From the NCBI GenBank assembly GCA_023055355.1, contig JALJCS010000018.1, forward strand, positions 3,038,001 to 3,102,000: DNA of 64,000 nt, given 5' to 3'. This document shows positions 36,500 through 49,557 of this stretch, one piece after another (the first letter of the stretch is position 1; the number at the start of each line of letters is the position of its first letter). Source of the DNA: Agelaius tricolor (lineage: Eukaryota > Chordata > Aves > Passeriformes > Icteridae). The notes below the pieces were generated by a model. The model made no database searches and was not told the origin of the DNA. It worked only from the letters and a program-made list of their open reading frames with translations. The translations under genes were made by a program, and so were the position numbers.

Positions 36500-37525
36500 G
36501 GCCACCTCCTCTGCTGTCTCCTCCTTTGTGCTCCTCTTATTTTTCTTATCTCCTTTTCTTTATCGTTTGCTATTTGCTTACATAGATGCATTTCTTTCGC
36601 TCCTCTTCTCCTTCCTTTCTTCCATCCGTTTATTCTCTAGTTTTCATCGGTTTTCCTTTCCCTTCCGTTTCCTACTCTTTCCTTTTTAGTCTTCCTCTTG
36701 TTTTCTATTGTTTTCTCTCCACACTGTCCTTTTGCTTTATTGCCCTGCCCTAATCTTTAAGCCATTTTACCTTCCTTTCCTATCATCCCTCTTCCTTATT
36801 CCCTCCGGCAATTCGCCAGTTGCCTCCTGCGCCGCAGCGCAGGAAAACCATCGATGTTGGAGTTCTAATCATGGGTTATCAGTGATAATTATGGTATCTG
36901 CGCCGGGGCGCGGTGCTCCAGCCGGGGAAAGGCTGTTCCGGAGGAGCGCTTCTCAGCGTGTAAACAAGGTCGGTGCCTGCTGATCAGGTCCTTTATCTTC
37001 CTTCCTTTTGCTTCCATTCTCTTGTATCTTTGTTAATTCCTTGCTCCATTTCTGTCTTAATTTTTTCTTTTATCGTCGCCTTTCTTGATATATCCTTTTC
37101 TCCTTCATCTTCTTTTGCTATTTTTCCTCTTCTTTTTCTCTCTTTTCCTTCTATTTCCTGGTTCTCTTTCCCTATGTCTACTTCATGCTCTTAACAGTCA
37201 TATATTTTCTTCCTCTTTCTCATTTTCTTTCCTTATCTCTTACGTGCTTCTATTTCCTTTACTAACATTCTTTCCAAATGTCTATGTAATACTAGCAACG
37301 AGCACGTTCTTTGAATAATGTTCTCATTCTTCTTCCTTGCAACAGTTCATTCCATTGCTTCTTTTTTCCACTTCTTTCTCCTTTTTCTTGTCCCGTTTTA
37401 TCACTTTTTTATGGCTTTGCTTTTTCTTTCTCTCCTCGCTGTCAAGTCTTTCCCTCCGCTCGTCTGTTGTCGCCATCCTTGTATCTTCTATTGTATATTT
37501 TCCCCTTAAGGAAATGTTTTTAAAA
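36500..37525. repeat. Pyrimidine-rich tract upstream of V5
   Basis: About 1 kb of T/C-rich DNA on the + strand, split by the island at 36820-36972. TTTCCAAATGTCTATG occurs near 37270 and the tract continues beyond it. Confidence 0.75.
36820..36972 (+). other. Conserved exon-like island upstream of V5
   Basis: 153 bases between CGCCAG and GGTGCCT on the + strand, about 580 bases before the V5 ATG. It starts TTGCCTCCTGCGCCG, the best-conserved part of the family, and has TAATTA at 36886-36891. Confidence 0.45.
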
Positions 37526-40500
37526 TAGCTATACCATCACACCATGAAGCACCAACGTGCTTTAGCAACAGGACACTCCCCCTCTACCTCTCTACCTAGG
37601 ACAGGGAATAGCCTTCTTGCTTTCCTCCCATTCCATGCACCTGCAGCTTCCTCTCCCTTCAGGATCCAATCCATGTTTGGAGCCTTCAGTCATCTCAAGG
37701 ACCCAAGAAATAAATCAACAAAGCAATCATATAGTAAAGAACAGCTTTGTTACATCAGAGAAGAGTCCACCAATTCAGACATCTAATACAAAAAAGGCTC
37801 CAGAGACCAAGTTATCAAGGGACTCTCTCATCTACAAAATCAAACCCATCAGAGTCCACCATGATAATCCTCCAAGATCACTGCAAAAAAAAAAAAAGCA
37901 TGATGACACCACATTCCTCATTTAACTCGATGGAGAGCAATTCTGCCTGACTCATTTTTCACCTGCAGAGCTATCACAAAATTCACCACAGCACTGTCAC
38001 TGAAAGCATCCTCTGCATGCCCAGCACATCTACTCCTAGAAAAGCATTGAGGTAATTTCTCCATCTGCCTTTCCTTCCCTCTTCTCACCCTGTGCAGGAA
38101 GCAGCAAAATCAAGTGGGAGCACATAATGTGCTCCAGACCTACAGGAATTTCCATTCAGGCAATATTTAGTTCATCCAATGTGAAGATACCACAGTTGAA
38201 CAGGTGATGCCTTGAGAGGCTACCTAGAACAGGGGCTGGATAGTGCTAAAGGAATAAAGTAGGAATTTATTAAAAGGCCTTCAAAGGATGCACCTTGGGC
38301 AGTACAGGAGCCCTACTGAGGATACACCCAAGATGGGTGATGGGTCACAAGTTTTCACTTCTATAAGTTTTGGTCCATTTAAATATTGGGGTTGACTGTC
38401 CAATTACAGCTTCAGGTTATGCAGTCCCATCCTCCCACATTGCTCTCCTCAATTCACTGCTGGTTGCACTTCTTGGGCTGGATCCTGCAACAGTGTTGTT
38501 GGTTCTGGGGTTGGAAAAGCATTGTTTTGTCTGAGTGAACTTTGAGGAGAACTTCCTAACACTTTATATAAAGTTCAGAGTTATATACCAATGCAGTACA
38601 GAATCTGATCAATAAGAAAAATGCCATACAGAATCTGGAAAACTTGGAAAAATATATCAGTAAAGCTAAAACTTAAGGCATCATAAGAACCAAAGTACAG
38701 CTCTCTCTCACACACAGCCTCTTCTGGTGGGAGTAACTCACCTGTAGCATCACTGGGTGCTTCTTCAGAAAAAGAAACTCCAGGAGCAGGAGTACTTGTT
38801 TTAATGGACAGTGTCCCTTAGTGCCAGCTAGAAGACCAAGATCAGGGAAATGACTGATGCCATATCCCAAGAAAGGCTGGCAGAATGACACAAATTTCAA
38901 AAAGTCTTCTCTTTTACCAAGAAAATTCCATATCCAACTCAAGTGATTCAAGGCATGGATGGCAAGTTACTTCATAAGCTGTAATATCACAGGGAACAAC
39001 AGAAAACAAGAGTACAGAGAACTGCTGGAGGTCCTGAGAGGATCCCAGAAGAGCAGCACTATGTGGTGGGCATTTTCTCAAGGATTTCTATTGGCATCCT
39101 CTGTCACGAGGCCAAGGAAATGAGATCTCCACAGCTAACCAGGCGTTCTCCACAATGCTGCAGGTCGTGTTCTACTCAGCATCTGCCTTTCCCTGGGGTA
39201 ACATTCCTCCCCACTCAAATTCACCCTCCCCATCACACAGGCCCAGGCCTAATTTCGTGCCACACGCAGGATCACTGGCAAAATAGCAAACATTACTCAA
39301 CCCCAGCAACATGCCCTGCCTGTAAATCCCACTCTGCATGTGATCCAGGCCCTTGTACTTCCTCATCTTCCTTCATGGTCACCACAAAAGATGCACACAA
39401 TATCTAAAATCTCTTCCCAGCTACATGATCTTCACTGTGAATGCTTTGCTCCCATTCAGTAATCTCAGTTGGAATTGCCACAGAGCTGCAAGTTGGAGTT
39501 CATAAAAATTCTGTGATTAGAGCTGTTACAGCTCTGATCCCAGTCCACACTGATTTATTTCTTCAAGAGAACACAGCAAGTGCCAAAGCACAAGAACACT
39601 CACAGGGTCAAGCACATGGGACAGCTTGCACAGGATGAACTGGGCAAATCATGCAGGTTTTGGGGTGTTCTTGCAGATATGAGAACGATCCACATGTGAC
39701 ATCAGGACACACCATCTCTACTGAGGCCACTTGTGCAGTGCACAAGTAAAGAAAGTTGAGCACATCAAGATTACAGCCACATGTAATAAAATAAATCCTT
39801 GTAAATCCCACCTGAGGAGGAGCAAGGAATCATCATGGGAAAATCTACAGCTGTAGAGACTATTACACAAGGATAGCAACTTGAAGCATTCCCCTCCCAC
39901 AACACCTTGAAACCTTGAACCTGAAAAAGTTGTTTCATCAGACAACATTCAGCACTCTCCATCTCACCAGCTCTTACTGTCACTGGCTGGGGGTCTCTGT
40001 ACAAATCACGAACAGGACGGGACTGCTGGGGAACTGCCTTGAGCTGTTTGATTTTCCAGCATCACTCTCATTCCATGGTTATGACAATGGGAAGATGCCA
40101 TCAGCTCACATTCCAGACAGCAGACAAAGAACTTAATGTTACAACTTACTTTAAAAGTTTTTTGCCCAATCCCACAAATTAAAAGCGCACTGACAGTAGT
40201 TCCATCCAACCACTATAAGCACACGTACCTTTGGTCAAACAATGCTTGCTTATTTGGAATACAAGACCTGCTTGTAAGCCTTAAAACACAATGCACAGAG
40301 CTCCATTATTAAGCTTAGAACTTCCTAATATCTCACTAGATAAACTTTTCTGTAGCTCAGGGAGTTATTCTAGACAAGCGTTAATACACAGACCATTAAT
40401 CTGTTTATCCTTACTTTTCTACTTCTTATATAATTTTTCTGCTGACAAATCTCATGGCTACTGCTTAGCTATAATCACAGTTCTGCTGTCTCTGAGGCCT

Positions 40501-42173
40501 GCCTTTTGCATTTTTCCCAAAATCCTCTGATTTTAAGGATTCCCACACTTCCCAACACATGGCCTACACCAGGCAGGCAGCAGCAGCAGAGACAGTCCCT
40601 GGTGGAGAGACTCCTCACTGCAAGGGACACTGGGGGCATTTCAGTATCACACTCTCATCTCTTTACCAGGAGGACCTCCCACTCCAGACCCATAGGAAGC
40701 AGGAAAACATCCTCAACAAAAACACTCTGTTCTCATCCTGTCACCCTTTCCTGTACAAATCCTTCACTCACCCACTCTGAGACGTGTTCTGAAGACAAAT
40801 ATATAACCTCATGATATTTTCTAATATGATCCATGGTATCCCCAAGGATTTTCACTTTCCCCACACAAGTCTTTCTGCTGCTCATGGTCACCCTTCCAAT
40901 CAGAAAAGGCCCAGGCCCTACACTATACAACAGACCACAGTTTCCTTTCCTACCACAGGTTCAACATGACAATGGCTTATCCTTCCCAGCAATGACACAC
41001 TGTAAAAATCCACGGATGGTACCATCAACACAGTGTATAAGAGATGCTCTGCTGCTGACAACTCATGCTTTGTAATGCTTCTCTATGGGAATACTATTAT
41101 CAAAGGTGATGTTGGAACCTCTAAACAGGAATGGCATTGATTTTGTGCTCCAAGAACCAAAACTGTGGCAAGGACACTACTCTAATAGATGATACTGCCT
41201 GTCTTGGAGAATGTTACTTGAGAATTTGTGGGGAAAGATGATCCTTGGATTTTGCGGGCTATTTGTTTATCTGTTCATTACAGAAATGAAGATTTCCACA
41301 GTTAAAGTCCTTTTAAGTCTTGATCATTGCTATGATATTTGATGCAAATTTTGAGAGAACATCAAAAAAGGACAGTATACTTCACACTACCTCGCTGGTC
41401 AGAAATGCAAATCCTCAGGAACTGGGCAGCACAAAAACAACAGATGAATTTCCCTTTTGAAACACATACCTTGGATCACACTTTATACTAAGCAGAACAG
41501 CATGATACTTGCCAAACAAACATAAAAAGATCATAGGAAATCTTTCCACAGCTACCCTATTTTCTAAATGAGTCTCATAGTAGAATGGTAATAGAGAATT
41601 TTTGTCCTTGAATATCCACTATACACCTTGCATCGTACCTTCACATGACCATAAATACAGACGAGGAGGGCAGTTTTCAATAAAAAAGACAAATGAAAAC
41701 CAGCACGGTTATTCAGTCAGCAAAAGCATGGAGCTGGTACACAGTGCCTGCGGGTCTGTCACCAACACAGCCTGGATGTCTTGAACTCATTCACCCAAAT
41801 GGGGTGGAAATGCTACACATGAGAAATAGAAGCCCCTTGCTGCCTGCAAATCTCACACCACCGCGCACCTCTTGTCGCACAGAAAAGTAATTTTATTCTA
41901 CAGCAGAACAACTCACATTTAGGGGACCAAACCTCACCTGCCTACAGAAACTGCTCACGGATGCTGATTTATCTATATTCTGTACACCCCTAGAAACAGC
42001 TGGGGGCCAAAGCAAGGTCACGGTGACAGATGCAAACGTGTCACTGTCATTCTTGAAGACCAGATAAGTAACCAATATCAGTAAGCCGCGGGAAATGAGC
42101 CAGCTAAAAGCAGCATCAAGTCAGACGGCGGATAAAAAGGAGCAGAGAAGGGAATGAAGGAAGGAAAACTGAC
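37526..42173. other. Spacer between V6 and the V5 upstream tract
   Basis: Non-coding. The part right of 38198 belongs to duplication A and holds an LTR; the first about 670 bases do not match it. No gene seen. Confidence 0.65.
38205..38683 (-). mobile_element. Solo LTR of an endogenous retrovirus, copy 2
   Basis: A 479-base near copy of the LTR at 8-487, in the same position relative to its exon (V6 here, V1 there) and with the same termini. The flanks also match for about 3.5 kb beyond it, so both come from one insertion later copied by segmental duplication, not from two insertions. No internal retroviral genes are present. Confidence 0.82.
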
Positions 42174-44648
42174 CGTGTCGAGGAGAGCGGAGGGCTCCGG
42201 CTGCGTGTCCTTGGCTGCAGGGCCGGGCGGCGGCGGAGGGAAGTTGGGGCTGAAAACCATGAGGTCGCTCTTGGCAGCGCCGTCCGCCACGCACAGGCTG
42301 CGGCTGTGGCGCTGCGAGTAGGACCAGCTGCCCACTTCGCTGGCGCACACGAGCGTCGTGGGCCCGGGCCCCGAGAGCACGGCCGCCCGCGGCGCCCAGC
42401 GCGACGCCCCGTACAGCACCACGGCCAGCAGGAAGAGGCTGGACACGGCGCAGATGGCCACCACCAGCCACACGTTGGTGGCCGCGCTCGCCGCGCCGGG
42501 CCCCAGCTCCGCGCCCGCCGCCGAGCGCGACACCGCCGACGACGACGACGACGACGCCGCCTCGGCGGCCTCGAGCAGCGACACGCTGAGCGTGGCCGTG
42601 GCCGAGCGCGCCGGCTCGCCGTGGTCGCGCACGACGATCAGCAGCCTCTGGCGAGGCCCGTCCGCCTCGTCCAGCGCCCGCGCCGTGCTCACCTCGCCGC
42701 TGTAGAGCCCCACGCGGAACGGGCCCTTGCCCCGCGGCTCGCACAGCTCGTAGCGCAGCCACGCGTTGTAGCCCGAGTCGGCGTCCACAGCGCGGATCTT
42801 GGCCACCACCTGCCCCGCCGGCGCCCCCCACGCCGCCCACGCCCACAGCGTGCCCGACTCCGAGCCCGCCCCCGCCAGCGCCGCCGCCGCCGCCTCCGCT
42901 GCCGAGCCCGCGGCCGGCAGCAGCGCCGGCGCGTTGTCGTTCTCGTCCAGCACGAACAGCTGCACCGTGGCGTTGCCGCTCAGCGCCGGCTCCCCCGCGT
43001 CCACCGCGCGCACCTCGAACTGCAGCACCTGCAGCTCCTCGTAGTCCAAGGGCTGCAGCGCCCACAGGCGCCCGCTCTCCGCGTCCACCGACACGTAGCT
43101 CGACGCCGGACGCCACCCCATGCCACCCGACGACGACCCCGCCGCCCCGCCCACGCCCACGCCCAGGCCGCCGTCCCACACCGAGTAGCTGACGCGCCCG
43201 TTGGCCGCCTCGTCCGGGTCCCGCGCCCACAGCCGCGCCAGCTCCGCGCCCGCCGCGTTGTTCTCCCGCGCCAGCACCGTGTACACGGCCTGCGCGAACA
43301 AGGGCGCGTTGTCGTTCACGTCCGACACCGGCACCCGCAGCCCGCGCCTGGCGCGCAGCGCCGGCGCCCCGCCGTCCTCCGCACGCACCTCCACCTCGTA
43401 CTCCGACACCCGCTCCCGGTCCAGCGCCTCGCGCAGCACCAGCGAGTACGAGCCCAAGAACGTCGCCTCCAGACCGAACGGCGACGCCGGCCACACCCAG
43501 CACCGCACGCGACCGTTCTCCCCCGAGTCCCGGTCCGACACGCTCAGCAGGGCCACCACCGTCCCCAACGACGCGTCCTCCGCCACCGGCACCGACAGCG
43601 ACGTCACCCACACCTCCGGCGCGTTGTCGTTCACGTCCACCACCTCCAGCACCACCTTGCAGTGACCCGACAGCGCGGGCATTCCCTTGTCTCTCGCTTC
43701 AATACGAAAATCAAATACACTGACTTCTTCAAAGTCCAGGGCTGCTGTGAGGTGAATTTCCCCGGTATTCGGATTGATGGAAATCACATCTCTTCCACTT
43801 GGGGGAATGAAATTCGTCACAGCATATGTCACTTCACTGTTAATTCCCTCATCCGCATCCGTGGCATTCACCCTCGTTACCAGACTTCCCACCTCAGCGC
43901 TCTCCGGTAGCTGCACTTTATACACGGACTGATTGAATTGGGGCGCATTGTCGTTCACGTCCATTACGGAGATCACCAGCTCCATGGTGCCCGTCAGAGA
44001 CGGCCGGCCCCCGTCACTCGCCGTCAGCACCAATCGGTGCACGGGAATCGTCTCGCGGTCCAGAGATTTCGTTAAAACGAGTTCAGGCTCAATATTTCGC
44101 TCATTCGATTTCTGTAAATCCAGAGAGAAATGCTCGCTGGGGCTGAGTGTGTACGTGAGCTGCGCGTTCGCTCCGATATCCGCATCCGACGCGCCCTCCA
44201 GCGGGAAACGAGACCCCGGCAGAGTGGTCAGTTCCGCGATGCTGAGGTTTCTGCGGGCGGCGGGGAAGACGGGGGCATTGTCGTTGATGTCGGTGACCTC
44301 CAGCTGCACATGGAAGACGCGCAGCGGCCGCTCCAGCAGCACCTCCAGGCGCAGCGCGCACGGCGCGCTCTTGCCGCACAGCTCCTCCCGGTCGAGCCGC
44401 GAGCTCACCAGCAGCGCGCCGCTCGCCCCGCTCACCTCCACGCTCGCCCGCCGGCCCTGCGCCACCAGCCGCAGCCGCCGCGCCTCCGCCTCGCCCGCCT
44501 CCAGGCCCAGGTCCTGCGCCAGACGGCCCACCACCGTGCCGGCCTTGGCTTCCTCCGGCACCGAGTAGCGCACCTGCCCGCCCGACAGCGCCCAGGCCGC
44601 CTGCAGCACCAGCACCCGCACCAGCGCCGCACAACAACGCTCGCCCAT
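42174..44648 (-). CDS. PCDHA: Protocadherin-alpha variable exon V6 (EC2/EC3 class C, shortest)
   Basis: Complete protocadherin-alpha variable exon, the shortest here at 825 codons, ATG at 44648, last base 42174 before donor GTCAGT. It lacks the eight residues ALAAGSSA in the stretch between EC6 and the membrane helix, and its EC5 loop has only SSS. These are in-frame losses in repetitive Ala/Ser codons and leave the domains intact. EC2 and EC3 are class C (QKSNERNIEPEL; NFIPPSGRDVISINPN). The EC1/EC2 junction reads AARRNLSIAELTTLPG, shared with neighbour V7. EC3 ends CKVVLEVVD, a variant of its own. The tail, donor, intron start and about 4 kb of downstream spacer, including an LTR, nearly match V1, although the EC2/EC3 region is quite different from V1. 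Confidence 0.94.
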
Positions 44649-44831
44649 CCTTCCTGCCGCTCTGCCCGCCGCCGCCGCTCTGCCTGCCGGCCCCGGCCCG
44701 GGCCCCGCACGGCTCCCCGCCGCCGCCCGGACGCGCCGCCTCTGCTGCCCGGCCCGAGCCGCCCCCCCGCGCTCACAGCCGGGCTCTCCGCCGCACCGGG
44801 GCGGAGCCGCCCACACCGAGCCGTTCCTGAG

Positions 44832-44853
44832 CCTGCAGCGACACCGTGCGCTG
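44832..44853 (-). promoter_or_regulatory. CSE / CTCF-like promoter box of V6
   Basis: Same core as at V1, 184 bases before the V6 ATG. The three-base shortening comes from one fewer GCC unit in the untranslated leader. Confidence 0.7.
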
Positions 44854-44889
44854 CTCCGCCGCCTCACACGCTCCGTGCCTCTGATCCGT

Positions 44890-45890
44890 CATGGCCATCT
44901 CCTCTGCTTTTTCTTCCTGCCATGATTCTCTTTCTCTTCATTATTCATGTTTTCTATCGCTCGCTGTTTCCTTGCAAACAGTCCTTTATATCTTGTTCTT
45001 ACTTCCTCTTTCTTTCTTCATGGTTCTTTCTTCAGTTAACTCCCTCTTTTGAATCCTTTCGTTTCCCTTCTCTATCCTACTTTCCCCCCGTCATTCTCTT
45101 CTTCTTCTTCCTCCTTCTCCGTGTCCTTTTCCTTCTTTTTCTTCTTCGTCATTGTCCTGCCCTTCCCCATTCCTTATTCCCTTTTTTCCTTTTTCCGTCG
45201 TCCACCATTTTTCACCCGCACTGGAGAGGTCGTCAGTTGCCTCCAGCACCGCGGCACTGATCATCGAAGTCGGAGTCATCAGCGCGGAGCCCGATGCTGT
45301 GGCCGTGATGCAGTTTTGTTCTGTACCAACTCCAGCTCTGTCGGCAGAGGTAGGTGCGCTCTTTTCATCTGCTGTATCATTGCTTCTATTTTTCTATCCT
45401 GTACCTCTCTCCCTTACTTTCCTTCTGGTTTTATTTTTACTTGCGTAAGCTCCTTACTTTCTTTTAAATCTTCTTCTTACTTCCATTTCCTAGTTCTTAT
45501 TTTCCCTTCTGTTCTCTCTCTTTCCCTTCTCTTTCCTTGTCCTGTTTTCCTGTCTTTTCTTTCTTACTTATGCCTGTTCTATTTTGCCCCCTCCTCTTAT
45601 GATTCCACCTTGTCTATTCTCCTTTTTTTCCTTGGCCAAAGTGTTTTCAACGTGCTCACAATGAACAATGTAAATGTCCTTTGGAAAAAGACCTCTTTTT
45701 TTTTTTTTTTTGACACTGATTCCTTCAAATCCATATTTAATTTTTTAATCTCCTTAGTTTCTACTTCTTCTTCCTCTCTCTCTTCCTTTATATTTCTTTT
45801 CTTTCCTCATTATTTGCACCTTGACATTGCTTTCAATACTTTCTTCTTCCATCATTGTAATTTCTGGTCATTTTTTTCCTTCAAAAAATA
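44890..45890. repeat. Pyrimidine-rich tract upstream of V6
   Basis: About 1 kb of T/C-rich DNA on the + strand, split by the island at 45237-45353, with a run of about 18 T near 45693-45710. It differs from the V1 tract even though V1 and V6 share their 3' flanks. Confidence 0.75.
45237..45353 (+). other. Conserved exon-like island upstream of V6
   Basis: About 113-117 bases between GTCAG and either GAG|GTAGGT (a good donor, end 45349) or the family-position GGTG (end 45353), about 590 bases before the V6 ATG. It starts TTGCCTCCAGCACCG like V5. It lacks TAATTA. Confidence 0.45.
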
Positions 45891-48800
45891 TATTAAAGAT
45901 ATCTACAGCACCCCTGCCAAAATCACAGACGTGCCCTTGAGCCACAGTTCTCATTTCCCTACCACCACCTGTTCCTGTGGAGAGGGAACAAGGAACAACA
46001 TTTCTGCTTACCTCCCACCCACACACCTGCACACTCCCCTCCCTTTAGAACAAAGGCCACACTCTTCAGCCTCCAGTCCTCTCACGGACCTGCAACAGCA
46101 CAGCAAGGCAGTCAGGTGGCAAAGAACAGCTCTGCTACATCACAACAGGTTCCACCACCCTCTGACATGAAAGCCAGAGGAACAGCTGCTGAGGCATCTA
46201 ACGAAAGAGTCTCCAAAGATTCCAAACGGCACTGACGAGTCTCTCATTCAGGAACACAAACCCATCACAGCCCAGCACAATGATTCACCAATGTCACAAA
46301 AGCACAATGACATCACAGTCGAACAGTGTTCCTACACTTCTATGAAGAGCTTTTTTCCTGACTCATGTTCCACCTGCAAATCCAACCCAAAGCCACAAAT
46401 GTAACACCACCTCATAGCCACTGAGAATATCTACTGGATACCCAACCACATCTATCCCAGAAAATGCATTAATGTCACTTCTCCATCTTTCCTTGCTTCC
46501 ACGTGCTCACCCTGTGCCAGGCAGACACAGGAAAGCAATGAGAGCAGGCAGTGGTGCTCCAAACCCATGGCATTTCAATCCAGGCAACATTCTGTCAATC
46601 CAATATGAAGATACCACAGCTGAACAGGAACCAAAGCACATTTACCTCTCACACACAGCTTCTTCAGGTACAAGCAACTCACCCGTAGCATTGCTGGTTG
46701 CTTTTTCAGGAAAAGAAACGCCAAGACCAGGAATGTTGGGTTTAAGGGACCATGTCCCTTGATGTTACCAGCATTTTCCTGTCCCTAGCAAGACCAAGAC
46801 CACAGAAATAACCCAGGCAATGTTCCAAGAAGGCTGGCATGATCCAAATTTGAAAAACCTTCTGTTTGACCAGCAACATACCACACAAAATACAAGCATT
46901 ATTAGGCATGTATGGCAGGTAATGTCACATCAGCAATGTCACAGGGAACAAGAGAGCACAAGAATATGCAAAACTACTGGAGGTCCTGACAGGATCCCAG
47001 GGGAGCAGCCCATGGGCTTTTTCTCATGGTTTGCTACTTATATTCTTTATCCTATGCCATGTGAAATGAGATCTCCGTAGCTTCTCTCTAATGACATAGA
47101 TTGTGTTCTACCCAGTATCCACATTTTCCTTAGGCAGCACTCTTCCCCACTCAAACTCACCCTCCCCACCTCATGGGTCCAGGCCCTATTTTGTGCCACA
47201 TGCAGGATCGCTGCCAAAATATCAAACATTGCTAGAACCCAGCAATACAACCCAGCTGTAAACTCTGCTCTGTGTGTGATTCAACTCTTCGTACATCCTC
47301 ACCTTCCCTCATGATTGGCATGGAGAACATACTGAGGGCTGCAAAGCCACACAGCAGCTGGCAGGCTCTCCCCAGCTGCCCGTTCATCACCACTGAGCTT
47401 TGCTCCTTTTCAGCAATTTCAGGTGGAAACACCACAAATCTGCATTTAGGTTTCATGAAGATTCTGTGATTAGAATTGTGACAGCTCTGATCCCAGTCCA
47501 CACATCTTTCTATCACCAAGAGAAGCACTGAAAATATACCAAAGCACAAAAGCAATCCCAAGGTCATCTGAGTAGGAGAATTTGTAGCACATGAAACCAG
47601 AGCTGGGCTGCAGTGCAGGTTTGTACCTGCAAATACCAGAAGGAGCCCCGTGTGACATCAGGACAAATCATCTCTCCTAAGGCCACCTGGACAGGGCACA
47701 AGTAGGGGAAGTTGAGCACATAAAGATTACAGCCTCATCACGTGTCCTTATAAATCCCACCTGAGGAGGAGCAAGGAACCATCATGGCAACACCAATGTC
47801 TGTGAAAACGACTATGAATGCCCACCACTACACCATCACAGCAGCCTGAAACGTTCCCCTTCCACAACAGGATTTCTGAAACAAGCAGCTCATCAGACGA
47901 CCTTGAGCACTCTCCATCTCACCAGCTCTTACCAACACATGGCCCACACCAGGCAGGCAGCAGCACAGGGGCCTGTCTCTGATGAAAGATACTGAGAACC
48001 TCAAAGGAACATTTGTGAGCATTTCAGAATCACACAATGTCTCATGATCAGGAATGTGTCCCACTCCAGACCCTTAGGGCCTGGGAAATGGTCCTTGGCA
48101 AGAGCATCTGTTCCATCCTGCCTCACACTTTCCTTTAGGGCATCCTCCACTCACCACTCTGAGAGGTGTTCTCAAGACAAACATACAATCTCATTCATGT
48201 TTTCTTACATCATGACCCGTGGTCTCCCCATAGATTTTCTGCCTCCCCAAAACCATGCTTTCCCACTTCTCAAGGTCACCCTCCACATAAGGAAATGGCC
48301 AGGCCCTACTCAGTTGTCAAAGACCACAGTTGCCCTTCCTATCTCAAGGCTCACCACGTTTTTTGCTTATCCTTCTCAGCAATGACAGCACCATAATAAA
48401 CTCAGGGATGGCACCATCAGTGCAGCTTACAGCAGAACCTCTGATGCTGACATTTCATGTTTTGTAACGCTTCAGCTATCTTAGATGGAAACATGGCAGA
48501 CCTGGGAGCAAAACTTTTTCTAGAGGTGATATTGGAACGACTCTACATGGTGATGCCATTGATGTCATGCTCTGAGAAAAATCCAAAATGTTGGTGAGAA
48601 CACCAGTAACACATGATAGTTAATGTGTAGGAGGGTGTTATTTGAGACTTGTTGGGGGGAATGGTGATTCTTTAATTTTTTGGGGTTGTTGCTTTGTTTC
48701 TTCATTACAGAACAGGTTTCCAGGGCTTTTGAAATGATGTCACCGTTGATGCAAATTTTGAAAGAACATCAAAGCAGGCCAGTGTATTTCATGCTATTTC

Positions 48801-49557
48801 TCAGGCCAGGATCACAAATCCACAACCTAGGGAACAGGTGCAGCAGGAAAAGAAAATAACTTTCTTCCTTATTACGCTTTCCTTGGGCCATACTCCTTTG
48901 GCCCTACACTTTGTACTATTAATGAAAGCAACATAATACATCGAAAAAAATCATGGAAACATGAAAATGTTAATCGCATCTTCCCTACTTTCTTAATGAA
49001 CCTGGTGGTAGAAGGAAAATTGAGAACTTTTGTCTATGAAAATACAATTGTCACCTTGCATCAGACAATCTCGTGAACAGAATTAGAGGAGGAAAACAGT
49101 TTTCCATAAGAAACCAGACTAATACCAGCATGGTCAGCAGATACCAAAGGAAATAAGGTAACAAATGGCGCCTGGGGACTGCAAATATCTCGACCCATAC
49201 ATTATTTCATCCTTCAGCAAGCTCGGATGGAAATGCTAAAGACAACCAGGCAAGACTGGTTCCAAACCTGACGCCTTCGGGCGCATCTCATCAAAAGCAG
49301 CAGCGATTTCATTCAAGGATAGAATAGTTTACACACAAAGGAGCAAACTGCGGATCATAACGGTTCTGGGGTGCGGCAATAATTCTATAATCCCCCTAAG
49401 GGCCGATGTAAACGTGCCATTGATACCCTTAAGCACCCATCAAGCACTCATCGCTCCCGGCCCGTGGGAAGGGAGCCTGGACTCCGGCAGAGCCTGCACG
49501 CCTGGGCAGACAGAGGGTAGGACATGAGTAAAAGAAGAGCAAGGTATTGCCACTGAC
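45891..49557. other. Spacer between V7 and the V6 upstream tract
   Basis: Non-coding. Near 46620 it shows the uninterrupted form of the site where the LTR inserted in duplication A. Distantly related to the other spacers. No gene seen. Confidence 0.65.

Larger units (their letters stand above)
38198..44890. repeat. Segmental duplication A, right copy
   Basis: Partner of 1-6720; carries the second LTR copy and the V6 3' flank. Its left end can be placed only approximately, because the matching sequence starts at the window edge. Confidence 0.85.
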
